From NCBI GenBank assembly GCA_934378195.1, contig CAKRPO010000008.1, positions 5,018 through 69,017 on the forward strand: DNA of 64,000 bases, written 5' to 3'. Made by a program: the position numbers and the translations under genes. Source of the DNA: an uncultured Blautia sp. (GTDB lineage: Bacteria > Bacillota > Clostridia > Lachnospirales > Lachnospiraceae). Of the stretch, positions 19,268 to 27,788 are shown in pieces. The stretch's first letter is position 1, and each line of letters begins with the position of its first letter. A model generated the notes under the pieces. That model ran no database searches. It saw nothing but the letters and a program-made list of their open reading frames with translations, and was not told the origin of the DNA.

Positions 19268-19420
19268 AACTACAAATCCACGAAAAATATTGAAAACGCT
19301 TTATTTAACATTAAAATTATGTTATAACTTTATAAATGATAAAAGAAAAAATACATGTTATATCAGATGTGAGATACGCAGAAGAAGTATGTTATGCATT
19401 GCATGGCGCGCATCTCGCAG

Positions 19421-19442
19421 CAAGAATGCAGAGGCATTCTTG
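19421..19442. repeat. Perfect 9-bp inverted repeat ahead of the winged-helix gene
   Basis: CAAGAATGC (19421-19429) and GCATTCTTG (19434-19442) are exact complements around AGAG. No T-run follows, and it ends 24 bases before the next start codon. Candidate operator or 5' UTR hairpin. The rest of the 199-base gap is AT-rich with no clear promoter. Confidence 0.5.
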
Positions 19443-19466
19443 AATTAGTATTTTCAGGAGATTTGG

Positions 19467-20405
19467 ATGAACACACAGGAAAAAACATATATTGAAAAGA
19501 TATTGGGAATTTCGGTTCAATATCATCATTGGAAAGGAGAACTGGAACTACCATATTATATTACAGAACGCTATGATATGCGGTTGGTGGAATTGAATCA
19601 GATTCGCTGTATCTTTCTCTGGCCCAAAGAAAAACTGAATCAGATTGGCTCTCTTAAGAAACAGATTCAACGTATCCAAATGGAAGAAGCACTGCCCGTA
19701 GTATTTGTTTTTGACGGTATAGATCGTTACCGCAGAGATGCGTTTATTTCAGCACATATTTCTTTCGTGGTAGCAGGCTGTCAGCTGTATCTTCCATTTA
19801 TGGGAATGCATCTGCAGGAAAAATATGCTGCAGAAATCAGATCCGCAGGTTGTTTGCAGCCTTTTACGCAACTACTGCTCTTCTACTGGTATTATCGTCA
19901 GGAAAAATGCATTTATATGAACGAAGCGGTTAAAGTATTGCAATGTTCGGCAATGACGGTAACCCGGGCATTTCGTCAACTGGAACAGACAGGAATGTTT
20001 GAGACGGGAAAGACTGGTGTACAGAAATATCTCATAGGAAAAAAAGAGCCGGATGCAATTTTAAGAGATCTGGAAAAACTGTTGGTTTCTCCTGTTTCAG
20101 ACACCATATATGTAAAGAAAACAGAATTGGAAGAGCTGACAGAACCGATACAGATTTTCCTGACCGGTAATTCTGCCCTGAACAGGATGGGAATAGAGAC
20201 AGAAGAGAAAGTTTTCTGTTACGCAGTAAACAAAAAGGAAAATGTTCTTTCTGGCAGCAGGGAACTCCTCGACGCTACGACACAGGCAGAAGTACAGCTG
20301 TGGAAGTATGATCCCTCTGTATTGGGCAAAAATAATTTGGTTGATCCATTGTCGCTTGCACTGTCGATGGGGAAACCTTTGATGGAATTTATCGTATCGG
20401 AGTGA
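19467..20405 (+). CDS. Uncharacterised protein with a probable winged-helix segment
   Basis: 312 residues, not recognised as a named family. The central part, about 120-185, looks like a winged helix: FTQLLLFYWYYRQE, then NEAVKVLQCSAMTVTRAFRQLEQTG (helix-turn-helix) and a short wing ending KYLIGKK. The N-terminal part contains alternating hydrophobic strands (LPVVFVFDGID) and the C-terminal part IQIFLTGNSALNRMG. No signal peptide or membrane segment. AbiEi-like antitoxins have a broadly similar layout, but no toxin partner lies beside it. A DNA-binding regulator is the most reasonable reading; its target could be its own palindromic leader or the T-box operon downstream. RBS CAGGAGATTTGG precedes the ATG. 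Confidence 0.6.
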   Translation: MNTQEKTYIEKILGISVQYHHWKGELELPYYITERYDMRLVELNQIRCIFLWPKEKLNQIGSLKKQIQRIQMEEALPVVFVFDGIDRYRRDAFISAHISFVVAGCQLYLPFMGMHLQEKYAAEIRSAGCLQPFTQLLLFYWYYRQEKCIYMNEAVKVLQCSAMTVTRAFRQLEQTGMFETGKTGVQKYLIGKKEPDAILRDLEKLLVSPVSDTIYVKKTELEELTEPIQIFLTGNSALNRMGIETEEKVFCYAVNKKENVLSGSRELLDATTQAEVQLWKYDPSVLGKNNLVDPLSLALSMGKPLMEFIVSE

Positions 20406-20457
20406 TTTTTTATGATGAAAATTGCTTTATGAAAAGCTTATAAAAATAAAAAAAAGA

Positions 20458-20486
20458 TTGACAGCAGCAATTCTCTGTGGTAAAGT
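20458..20486 (+). promoter_or_regulatory. Promoter of the T-box/trpXYZ operon
   Basis: TTGACA at 20458-20463 and TAAAGT at 20481-20486 with a 17-base spacer. Transcription would start near 20493, just at the beginning of T-box stem I. Confidence 0.85.
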
Positions 20487-20492
20487 ATGAAA

Positions 20493-20767
20493 CAACAAAA
20501 CCGATGAGGAAGAAGAGTAAATGATCCGGTAACATCCCAGAGAGCAGGTGATGGTGGAAGCCTGTATGAAGCCAATCATTGAATGGCCTTCCGAGGGCAG
20601 TCCGAAATTTTGATCTGAAGAGTAGGCACTGACGGGAACCGAACCCGTTATCAATCAGGAGTGTATGTTTGTACATGAGAAAGTGGACGATACGTCAATT
20701 TGAGTGGTACCGCGATAATAAGAAATTATTACCGTCTCAAGCATAGCTTGGGGCGGTTCTTTTTTTC
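20493..20767 (+). promoter_or_regulatory. T-box riboswitch, tryptophan specifier (UGG)
   Basis: A complete T-box leader. Stem I contains the AGAGAG and GGTGGAAGC landmarks (20540s-20550s); the specifier follows the usual GAA and is TGG (20584-20586), the tryptophan codon, ahead of TTCCGAG. The T-box sequence itself, TGGTACCGCG, lies at 20705-20714. A terminator follows whose 5' arm competes with the antiterminator. Uncharged tRNA-Trp should stabilise the antiterminator and allow expression of the ABC importer. Confidence 0.95.
20731..20767 (+). terminator. Regulated terminator of the T-box leader
   Basis: ACCGTCTCAAGC (20731-20742) pairs with GCTTGGGGCGGT (20746-20757, wobbles included) around ATA, followed by TTC and seven Ts. 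Confidence 0.93.
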
Positions 20768-20807
20768 TCATGGCACATAAAATGTAGAAAGAGAGAGGAA
20801 TAGGACT

Positions 20808-21836
20808 ATGAAAAAAAGAATGTTAGTAATCGCAGCAGCAGTAGCAGCAACAAGTATGATGATGGCTTCACCTGTAATGGCAGATGATTTCAAAGTAGGT
20901 ATCTGTAACTATGTAGATGATGCTTCCCTGAATCAGATCGTGGATAATATTCAGTCTCGCCTTGAAGAGATTGGAGAAGAAAAAGGTGTCACATTTGATG
21001 TATCCTATGATAACTGTAATGCAGATGCCAGCGTTATGGAACAGATCATTTCTGATTTCCAGGCTGACAATGTAGACCTGATGGTAGGCGTTGCAACACC
21101 GGTTGCCATGCGTATGCAGTCTGCAACAGAAGGAACCGATATACCGGTTGTCTTCTCGGCAGTATCTGACCCGGTTGGATCAGGTCTTGTAGATTCGCTG
21201 GAAGCTCCTGGAGCAAACATTACGGGAACCAGTGATTATCTGGATACTTCTTCCATCATGAAACTGATCCAGGCACAGAATCCTGATGTAAAGAAAATCG
21301 GACTTCTTTATGATGTAGGACAGGATTCCTCCACAACAGCGATCCAGGAAGCGAAGGATTATCTGGACGAAGAAGGAATCGAATATGTAGAGCGTACCGG
21401 AACAACAACAGATGAAGTTCAGCTTGCAGCAGAAGCACTGATTGCTGATGGGGTAGATGCAGTTTTCACACCAACCGACAACACCATCATGACAGCAGAG
21501 CTTTCCATTTATGAGAAATTCATTGAAGCAGGAATCCCGCACTACACAGGAGCTGACTCCTTTGCACTGAACGGTGCATTTGTAGGATACGGTGTTGACT
21601 ATACAAATCTCGGACAGAAAACAGCAGACATGATTGCTGATATCCTGGTAGATGGTGCAAAACCGGAAGAAACAGCGGTTGAAACATTTGACAATGGTAC
21701 TGCAACCGTTAATACTGAGACATGTGAAGCTCTTGGCCTTGATTTTGATACCGTAAAAAAAGCATTTGAACCACTCTGCACACAGGTAAATGAAATTACG
21801 ACAGCAGAAAGCTTCGATGATGTAGAAGCAAAATAA
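20808..21836 (+). CDS. trpX: ABC transporter substrate-binding protein, tryptophan-importer (TrpX) type
   Basis: 342 residues of the ABC_sub_bind type (DUF/pfam04392-like), extracytoplasmic. A signal peptide spans residues 1-25 and ends SPVMA before DDFKVG. There is no lipobox Cys, although most Gram-positive binding proteins are lipoproteins. Typical features: GVATPVAMRMQSAT, PVVFSAVSDPVGSGLV, GTSDYLDTSS and IGLLYDVGQDSS. Tryptophan as substrate is inferred from the UGG specifier of the T-box leader 40 bases upstream and from known T-box-controlled trpXYZ operons in Firmicutes; sequence alone does not prove it. First gene of a three-gene importer. Confidence 0.9.
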   Translation: MKKRMLVIAAAVAATSMMMASPVMADDFKVGICNYVDDASLNQIVDNIQSRLEEIGEEKGVTFDVSYDNCNADASVMEQIISDFQADNVDLMVGVATPVAMRMQSATEGTDIPVVFSAVSDPVGSGLVDSLEAPGANITGTSDYLDTSSIMKLIQAQNPDVKKIGLLYDVGQDSSTTAIQEAKDYLDEEGIEYVERTGTTTDEVQLAAEALIADGVDAVFTPTDNTIMTAELSIYEKFIEAGIPHYTGADSFALNGAFVGYGVDYTNLGQKTADMIADILVDGAKPEETAVETFDNGTATVNTETCEALGLDFDTVKKAFEPLCTQVNEITTAESFDDVEAK

Positions 21837-21838
21837 TC

Positions 21839-21860
21839 TTTCGTAAGACTGCTTGCGAAA
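21839..21860 (+). promoter_or_regulatory. Hairpin directly after the binding-protein gene
   Basis: TTTCGTAAG pairs with CTTGCGAAA around ACTG, four bases after the trpX stop. There is no T-run, so it is probably an RNA-stabilising or partial-termination hairpin that raises binding-protein levels over the permease. Confidence 0.5.
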
Positions 21861-21884
21861 TAAAATCAACTGGAGGAATTCACT

Positions 21885-22811
21885 GTGACAATTGCAATTA
21901 TGCTCTCCCTTGGAGAGACAGCCTTAAAGCTTGGACTGATCTGTTCATTGACAGTTCTTGCCTTGTTTCTTAGTTATTCTATGCTGAATGTCTGCGACCT
22001 TTCTACAGACGGCTGCTTCACTTTTGGAGCAGCTGTAGGAGCAGTTGTAGCTGTTAGCGGTCATCCGTTCCTGTCTATTGCGGCAGCAATGGCAGCCGGT
22101 GTGACATCCGGATTTGTAACGGCTATTCTGCAGACCAAACTTGGCGTGGACAGTCTGCTTGCCGGAATCATTGTTAACACTGCATTGTATTCGGTGAATA
22201 TTGCAGTAATGGGAGGTTCTTCTCTTATTAATATGAACCGGACAACTACCGTGTTTACCATGATGAAGGATACACTTGCAGGTACTCCGTTGAAAGGAAG
22301 AGAAGATATCATTATTGCGGCAATCGCAGTGATCCTTGTAATTGTATTTCTGGTATTTTTCCTGAAAACAAGACTTGGCCTTGCAATCCGGGCAACTGGA
22401 AACAACTCGGATATGGTAAAATCTTCCTCAATCAACCCTGTATTTACAACAGTAATTGGTCTTTGTGTGGCAAATGCTTTTACGGCATTATCCGGATGCC
22501 TTTTGTCTCAGTCTCAGAAATCAGTAGATATCAATATCGGTCAGGGAATGGTCACAATTGCGCTGGCTTCCCTGCTGATCGGAGGAACGGTCCTGGGACG
22601 TGGGGGGATTTTTGTGAGAGCCGTGGGAATGGTTCTTGGTTCTTTTATTTTCCGCCTGGTTTATACAATTGCACTTCGTTTCAATATGCCGGCATTTATG
22701 CTGAAACTGGTGTCTTCTGTCATCGTTGTTCTTGCAATCTCCGGTCCTTACCTCAAAAAACAGTGGCCGCAGATTCGAAGAAGAATGACTCATACAAAAG
22801 GAGGCAGATAA
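21885..22811 (+). CDS. trpY: ABC transporter permease, TrpY type
   Basis: 308 residues with about eight hydrophobic segments, of the branched-chain/LIV-H-like permease superfamily that pairs with ABC_sub_bind receptors: LSYSMLNVCDLSTDGCFTFGAA, LGVDSLLAGIIVNTALYSVN and the cytoplasmic ATPase-contact region near LGLAIRATGNNSDM. The start is GTG at 21885, eight bases after GGAGG (21872-21876). It shares the T-box-controlled transcript with the binding protein and the ATPase (four-base gap to the latter). Confidence 0.9.
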   Translation: MTIAIMLSLGETALKLGLICSLTVLALFLSYSMLNVCDLSTDGCFTFGAAVGAVVAVSGHPFLSIAAAMAAGVTSGFVTAILQTKLGVDSLLAGIIVNTALYSVNIAVMGGSSLINMNRTTTVFTMMKDTLAGTPLKGREDIIIAAIAVILVIVFLVFFLKTRLGLAIRATGNNSDMVKSSSINPVFTTVIGLCVANAFTALSGCLLSQSQKSVDINIGQGMVTIALASLLIGGTVLGRGGIFVRAVGMVLGSFIFRLVYTIALRFNMPAFMLKLVSSVIVVLAISGPYLKKQWPQIRRRMTHTKGGR

Positions 22812-22814
22812 TCC

Positions 22815-23603
22815 ATGTTAAAAATCAGCCATATTTCCAAAACCTTTAATCCGGGAACGGTAAACGAAAAGAAAGCCATCGAAGATCTTTCCCTGGAACT
22901 CAAAAAAGGAGACTTTGCTACGATCATTGGTTCCAATGGTGCCGGAAAGTCCACGTTGTTCAATGCAATCTGCGGAGATTTTCTGACAGATACAGGAGCA
23001 ATCATGCTTGATGGGAAAGATATTACCTTTGTTCCTCAGCATGCACGTGCCAGAGAAATCGGACGTCTCTATCAGGATCCAATGCGTGGAACTGCACCTG
23101 GTATGACGATTGAAGAAAATCTTGCGCTTGCAGCTGGTAAAGGTGGTTGGCTTTCACATACGACCCGTCAGGAAAAAGAAAGATTCAGAGAGGAATTAAA
23201 GAAACTTGATATTGGGCTGGAAGAACGCATGAGCCATCCGGTGGGACTGCTCTCTGGTGGACAGAGACAGGCACTTACCCTTTTGATGGCAACGATGAAT
23301 CCGCCGAAGCTTCTTCTTCTGGATGAGCATACAGCAGCACTTGATCCGGGAACAGCCGAGAAAGTTTTAAATCTTACCAGACGCATTGTAGAAGAACATC
23401 AGCTTACATGTCTGATGATCACGCACAATATGCAGTCAGCGATTGATCTTGGAAACAGGATTCTGATGATGGATTCCGGAAATATTGTGTTAGATATTGG
23501 AGGAGAAGAAAAGAAAAGTATGACCGTAGACGGACTTCTTGAGAAATTTAAGACAGGTGCCGGAAAGGCACTTGATAATGATCGTATCCTTCTGTCAGAA
23601 TAA
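22815..23603 (+). CDS. trpZ: ABC transporter ATP-binding protein, TrpZ type
   Basis: 262-residue ATPase: Walker A GSNGAGKST, Q-loop in RLYQDPMRG, signature LLSGGQRQALTLL, Walker B LLLLDEHTAALD with an unusual His in place of Pro after the catalytic Glu, and the switch His in MITHNMQS. Powers the TrpXY importer. It ends in a strong terminator. Confidence 0.92.
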   Translation: MLKISHISKTFNPGTVNEKKAIEDLSLELKKGDFATIIGSNGAGKSTLFNAICGDFLTDTGAIMLDGKDITFVPQHARAREIGRLYQDPMRGTAPGMTIEENLALAAGKGGWLSHTTRQEKERFREELKKLDIGLEERMSHPVGLLSGGQRQALTLLMATMNPPKLLLLDEHTAALDPGTAEKVLNLTRRIVEEHQLTCLMITHNMQSAIDLGNRILMMDSGNIVLDIGGEEKKSMTVDGLLEKFKTGAGKALDNDRILLSE

Positions 23604-23639
23604 AAAACTAAAACCATCACTGAAAAAACTGATATGATA

Positions 23640-23688
23640 CCTCTTAAGTAGACAAAGCGAATAACCAAAATCTACTTAGGAGGTTTTT
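23640..23688 (+). terminator. Intrinsic terminator of the trpXYZ operon
   Basis: CCTCTTAAGTAGA (23640-23652) pairs with TCTACTTAGGAGG (23671-23683) with one wobble, followed by TTTTT. It also separates the operon from the convergent tmcAL gene. Confidence 0.88.
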
Positions 23689-23696
23689 GTTAAAAT

Positions 23697-25022
23697 CTAC
23701 AGGATAACGAGCTGCTTCTGGTATTCGTGTACAAAATGCTTCCCGCTTTTCTGACAGAGTAGTTTTTCGTAAAGGTTGGATGAAAAAGTTGTTTCTGCAA
23801 GTAATTTCTGCCCGGCCTTGTCGAGAAGGTGATCTGCGTCCGCAAGTTTGGTGAGAAGCGGAATAGAACTCTTGTGTTTGATTTCTTTTAGCAGAGAGCT
23901 GCTTTCTTTGCGAAATCCTAGAACACGGGCATAAGGTACTTTAGATGGTGTGTTTTGAATGTCGAGGATGATATGGAGCAGCGCGCGCTGAATCCTGGTC
24001 TGGGTAAGTTCCTTTGTTTTGAGAAGAGAAGCGGCCTGAAGAAAACCATGAAGTTCATTTGAACGGTTCACGATTCGCTCGGCAAGATCTCTGGAAACAT
24101 CCAGATAATTACAAAAGCTGCCCGCATCCCCTTTCAATATGCAATAAGAAAGAAGCAAATCGAGCGCGTCTTCTGTCAGATATTCGTTCTTTTGCAGAGA
24201 AGATGCTAAGAGCGAGGAAATTTCATCTGGAACCCGCGTGGAGATTCGGGAAAGCACTTCCGGTGTGAGAGTGGATTTTAGAAGTTCGCGGATTGCAGAA
24301 GCAGATGCGAAAGGAGTATTATCGTCAGAAACATCTTTGGAAGCAGTATGAGAGGAAAAAGAAACAGCTGCAGTTGGAAGTGTTTCATGATATCCCATAC
24401 CCCGGCGTTTCAGAGAGACTGGTTTGATATTGCTCTCAAGTCGCAGCAGTGCCTTGCAATATTCAATTCCGAGAATATTGTTCGGAGAACTTAAAATCCG
24501 TGCGATTTGATTTAGGAGCGGAGTAAGTACGCCGTCAAAATCATCTCCTGCAAAATTATGCGGATCCTTGAAATATTCCATCAGTGACTGGCTTCTGGCA
24601 GCAGGAAAAGACAGCCCGTTACTTAAGGATTCTTTCAGAAGCCGACGATATTCTTCCGGCTCCTTTACGAGAATCTCTGCAAGTTCCTGCAAAGCAGAAA
24701 CCTCTCCGCTTTCACTTCCAAAGCAGAGTGTATCTATGACATGCAGTCCATCCAGCATGGAAACCCCGCCCATAGCAAAGGCTTCTGCACTTGCAGTGCT
24801 TGCCGCTACCGGCATCTCAAGTACGAGATCCGCACCGCACCGAAGTGCCATCTCAGCCCGCATATGCTTGGAAAGAAGTGCCGGTGTGCCACGCTGCACG
24901 TAATCGCCGCTCATGGCAATGACCACATAATCTGCCCCCAGTTCTTTTTTGCAATAATCAATCTGGTATTTATGCCCTCTGTGAAACGGATTATACTCCG
25001 CAATGATCCCGGTTACTTTCAT
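23697..25022 (-). CDS. tmcAL: tRNA(Met) cytidine acetate ligase
   Basis: Nucleotidyltransferase-superfamily enzyme that uses ATP and acetate to make N4-acetylcytidine at the wobble position of elongator tRNA-Met. 441 residues: the HxGH adenylylation motif is H14-R-G-H17 in AEYNPFHRGHKYQ, followed by MSGDYVQRGTPALLSK and CGADLVLEMP, diagnostic for the YlbM/TmcAL family. A neighbouring divergent pta-ackA pair handles acetyl-phosphate and acetate, and acetate is TmcAL's substrate; the link may be just conserved gene order. RBS GGAAAGG precedes the start. Confidence 0.92.
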   Translation of the reverse strand: MKVTGIIAEYNPFHRGHKYQIDYCKKELGADYVVIAMSGDYVQRGTPALLSKHMRAEMALRCGADLVLEMPVAASTASAEAFAMGGVSMLDGLHVIDTLCFGSESGEVSALQELAEILVKEPEEYRRLLKESLSNGLSFPAARSQSLMEYFKDPHNFAGDDFDGVLTPLLNQIARILSSPNNILGIEYCKALLRLESNIKPVSLKRRGMGYHETLPTAAVSFSSHTASKDVSDDNTPFASASAIRELLKSTLTPEVLSRISTRVPDEISSLLASSLQKNEYLTEDALDLLLSYCILKGDAGSFCNYLDVSRDLAERIVNRSNELHGFLQAASLLKTKELTQTRIQRALLHIILDIQNTPSKVPYARVLGFRKESSSLLKEIKHKSSIPLLTKLADADHLLDKAGQKLLAETTFSSNLYEKLLCQKSGKHFVHEYQKQLVIL

Positions 25023-25079
25023 AAATAAATCCTTTCCAATAACGAAATATTCTTACATATAAATCTTTCTGATTTCCCT

Positions 25080-25108
25080 ATTGTAGCATACACCAAAAGA
25101 CGCGGCAA
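25080..25108 (-). promoter_or_regulatory. Promoter of tmcAL
   Basis: On the minus strand TTGCCG (complement of 25103-25108) and TACAAT (complement of 25080-25085) are separated by 17 bases, with TGC in front of the -10 box. Confidence 0.65.
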
Positions 25109-25184
25109 TTAAAAACATCCGTGATTTTGCCTGGATTGCACTTCAAAAAATACCACTCTTTGGAAGAATCTACATGTCAACTAC

Positions 25185-25213
25185 TTGAAATGGACTAAAT
25201 CTGGGGGTATAAT
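25185..25213 (+). promoter_or_regulatory. Promoter of pta-ackA
   Basis: TTGAAA at 25185-25190 and TATAAT at 25208-25213, spaced by 17 bases. Confidence 0.85.
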
Positions 25214-25223
25214 GAATTTAGCT

Positions 25224-25263
25224 GTGAGGTCATGTTTCAGACGCTCACGCGGTCATATGACCG
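25224..25263. repeat. Palindromes in the pta leader
   Basis: A perfect 14-bp palindrome CGGTCATATGACCG (25250-25263) lies between the predicted transcription start and the ribosome site. Just upstream GTGAG (25224-25228) and CTCAC (25244-25248) form a second inverted repeat. The arrangement could be an operator or a 5' UTR hairpin controlling acetate-pathway expression. Confidence 0.6.
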
Positions 25264-25288
25264 AAATAACGAAAGGAGCCATTTAATC

Positions 25289-26296
25289 ATGGGATTTGTT
25301 GATTTACTCAAAGAAAGAGCAAAAAAGAGCATCAAAACTATCGTACTGCCAGAGACAGAGGATATGAGAACAATCGAAGCAACCGATAAGATTCTGAAAG
25401 AGGGAGTTGCCAAGATCATCCTCATCGGTAACGAAGAAGAAATCAATAAGAAAGCTGCTGAAGGCGGATTTGATATCTCCGGAGCGACAATCGTTGACCC
25501 AGAGACATCTGACAGAACTCAGGCATACATTGATAAATTTGTAGAACTGAGAGCTAAGAAAGGTATGACACCTGAGAAAGCAAAAGAGATCCTTCATACT
25601 CAGTACCCATACTATGGTGTAATGATGGTAAAAATGGGTGATGCAGACGGTATGGTATCCGGTGCATGCCATTCTACAGCAGACACACTTCGTCCATGTC
25701 TGCAGATTCTGAAAACAAAACCAGGAACCAAACTTGTATCTGCATTCTTCCTGATCGTAGTTCCGGATTGCGAGTACGGTGCAAACGGAGCATTTGTATT
25801 TGCAGACTCTGGCCTGAACCAGAACCCGACTCCGGAAGAACTTTCTGCAATCGCAGCATCTTCAGCAGAATCCTTCCAGCTTCTTGTTGAAGAAGAGCCA
25901 ATCGTTGCTATGCTTTCACATTCCACAAAGGGAAGTGCAAAACATCCGGACGTAGACAAGATGGTAGAAGCTACAAGAATCGCAAAAGAAGAACATCCGG
26001 AACTCAAACTGGATGGAGAATTCCAGCTTGACGCTGCAATCGTACCAAGCGTTGGTGCATCCAAAGCTCCGGGAAGCGAAGTTGCAGGTAAAGCAAACGT
26101 TCTGGTATTCCCTGACCTTGATGCAGGAAACATCGGATACAAACTTGCTCAGCGTCTTGGTAAAGCAGAAGCTTATGGACCTGTTACACAGGGTATCGCA
26201 AAACCAGTTAATGACCTGTCCAGAGGATGCTCTGCTGATGATATCGTTGGTGTTGTTGCTATCACAGCTGTACAGTGCCAGGCTGAAGATAAATAA
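25289..26296 (+). CDS. pta: Phosphate acetyltransferase
   Basis: Interconverts acetyl-CoA and acetyl phosphate. 335 residues, the short single-domain form: IKTIVLPETEDMRTIEATDKIL, DGMVSGACHSTADTLRPCLQI and VAMLSHSTKGSAKHP are family marks. The ATG at 25289 has GAAAGGAG ahead; the frame opens at 25232 but that would read through the palindromic leader. It is followed 53 bases later by ackA; the pair makes ATP by substrate-level phosphorylation with acetate as product. Confidence 0.96.
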   Translation: MGFVDLLKERAKKSIKTIVLPETEDMRTIEATDKILKEGVAKIILIGNEEEINKKAAEGGFDISGATIVDPETSDRTQAYIDKFVELRAKKGMTPEKAKEILHTQYPYYGVMMVKMGDADGMVSGACHSTADTLRPCLQILKTKPGTKLVSAFFLIVVPDCEYGANGAFVFADSGLNQNPTPEELSAIAASSAESFQLLVEEEPIVAMLSHSTKGSAKHPDVDKMVEATRIAKEEHPELKLDGEFQLDAAIVPSVGASKAPGSEVAGKANVLVFPDLDAGNIGYKLAQRLGKAEAYGPVTQGIAKPVNDLSRGCSADDIVGVVAITAVQCQAEDK

Positions 26297-26349
26297 TTTG
26301 CACAATAAATATTACATATTTGAAACTTATTGAATAGGAGAATTTTAAG

Positions 26350-27540
26350 ATGAATGTATTGGTAATCAACTGCGGAAGTTCCTCTCTGAAATATCAGCTC
26401 ATCAACTCTGATACAGAGGATGTTCTGGCAAAGGGTCTTTGCGAAAGAATCGGAATCGATGGAAGACTGGTTTATCAGAAAGCCGGACTTGACAAAGAGA
26501 TCACAGAGTGTGCAATGCCTACACACAAAGAAGCTATCCAGTTTGTACTGGATGCTCTTACGAACGACAAAACAGGCGCAATCAAGAGCCTGAAAGAAGT
26601 AGATGCAATCGGACATCGTGTTGTACATGGCGGCGAGAAATTCGCAGCTTCTGCAGTGATCACAGATGAAATGATCGCAGCAGTAAAAGAATGCAACGAT
26701 CTTGCACCGCTTCATAACCCGGCAAACCTGATCGGTATTGATGTTTGCTCTGAGCTTATGCCAGGTGTACCGCAGGTTGGCGTATTTGATACCGCTTTCC
26801 ATCAGACAATGCCTGCAAAAGCATATCTGTACGGACTTCCGATTGAATACTACAAAAAATACAAAGTAAGAAGATATGGTTTCCATGGAACATCCCACAG
26901 CTTCGTGTCCAAACGTGCTGTTGAATTCCTTGGTCTTGACAAAGACAACTCCAAAGTTATCGTTTGCCACCTTGGAAACGGTTCTTCTATCAGTGCTGTT
27001 AAGAACGGCAAATGTGTTGATACAACAATGGGTCTTACACCACTTGAAGGTGTTGTTATGGGAACGCGTTCCGGTAACATCGATCCGGCAATTGTTGAGT
27101 TCATTGCTAAGAAAGAAAACCTTGACATTGCAGGTGTTATGAATGTCCTGAATAAGAAATCCGGTCTTCAGGGTATGTCTGGAGTTGGCAGTGACATGCG
27201 TGATATCAGAGCAGCGATTGCAGACGGAAACGAAGATGCAAAGAATGCATATGATGTACTTTGCTATGGCATCGCTAAATTTGTCGGTGGTTATGTAGCA
27301 GCCATGAACGGTGTAGATGCAATCGTATTTACAGCTGGTATCGGCGAAAACGTAGGACAGCTTCGTAAAGATATCTGCGACTATTTCGGATATCTTGGTG
27401 TTGAGATTGACGACAAAGCGAATGATACATTCAGCGAAGAAATTGTTATCTCTACTCCAAATTCCAAAGTTAAAGTTGCGGTTATTCCTACCAACGAAGA
27501 ACTTGCAATCTGCAGAGATACTGTAGCACTGGTTAAATAA
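26350..27540 (+). CDS. ackA: Acetate kinase
   Basis: Transfers phosphate from acetyl phosphate to ADP, yielding ATP and acetate. 396 residues, with VINCGSSSLKYQL, VFDTAFHQTMP, RRYGFHGTSHSF, TMGLTPLEGVVMGTRSG and FTAGIGEN of the ASKHA-fold acetate kinase family. Second gene of the pta-ackA unit, ending in a G/C-rich terminator. Confidence 0.97.
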   Translation: MNVLVINCGSSSLKYQLINSDTEDVLAKGLCERIGIDGRLVYQKAGLDKEITECAMPTHKEAIQFVLDALTNDKTGAIKSLKEVDAIGHRVVHGGEKFAASAVITDEMIAAVKECNDLAPLHNPANLIGIDVCSELMPGVPQVGVFDTAFHQTMPAKAYLYGLPIEYYKKYKVRRYGFHGTSHSFVSKRAVEFLGLDKDNSKVIVCHLGNGSSISAVKNGKCVDTTMGLTPLEGVVMGTRSGNIDPAIVEFIAKKENLDIAGVMNVLNKKSGLQGMSGVGSDMRDIRAAIADGNEDAKNAYDVLCYGIAKFVGGYVAAMNGVDAIVFTAGIGENVGQLRKDICDYFGYLGVEIDDKANDTFSEEIVISTPNSKVKVAVIPTNEELAICRDTVALVK

Positions 27541-27562
27541 TCAGTTCCAAAGCCAATTAGAA

Positions 27563-27594
27563 GAGGGCTTGCCGCCGGCAGGTCCTTTTCTTTT
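27563..27594 (+). terminator. Intrinsic terminator after ackA
   Basis: AGGGCTTGCCG (27563-27573) pairs with the segment ending CAGGTCCT (to 27585) and is followed by a T-rich tract. The following stretch to 27710 is AT-rich with nothing else recognisable. Confidence 0.85.
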
Positions 27595-27710
27595 GCATAT
27601 TTTCATATTATGACTTCCTTTTGTTGTAGCTATTACACAAAAGTATTGTGCAATATTTGCAGAAAAGTACTAAAAATGGTTTTATGATTATGCAATCTGC
27701 AACAACTATA

Positions 27711-27740
27711 TTGACAGAGTTAAATTATAAATGTATAATT
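27711..27740 (+). promoter_or_regulatory. Promoter of the lacI-type gene
   Basis: TTGACA at 27711-27716 and TATAAT at 27735-27740, 18-base spacer, both perfect. Confidence 0.85.
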
Positions 27741-27747
27741 GCCATAT

Positions 27748-27761
27748 TGAAACGTTTCAAA
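27748..27761. promoter_or_regulatory. Operator 1 for the LacI-type repressor
   Basis: The perfect palindrome TTGAAACGTTTCAA lies at the predicted transcription start of the regulator gene. An identical 14-base copy occurs at 28867-28880, before the transport operon. Central AACGTT is usual for LacI-family operators. Confidence 0.85.
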
Positions 27762-27788
27762 TGTGGCTTCGCATAGAGGAATTGATGA

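Noticed and set aside
19233..19448. Small 71-codon open frame after the UPF0210 gene
   Set aside because: It starts within the terminator hairpin, has no ribosome site, and looks like random AT-rich coding.
27748..27761. Catabolite-responsive (CcpA cre) site
   Set aside because: The half-site spacing differs from the cre consensus (TGWAA at the required distance from the central CG is not met); two identical copies flanking a LacI-type gene fit a dedicated operator better.
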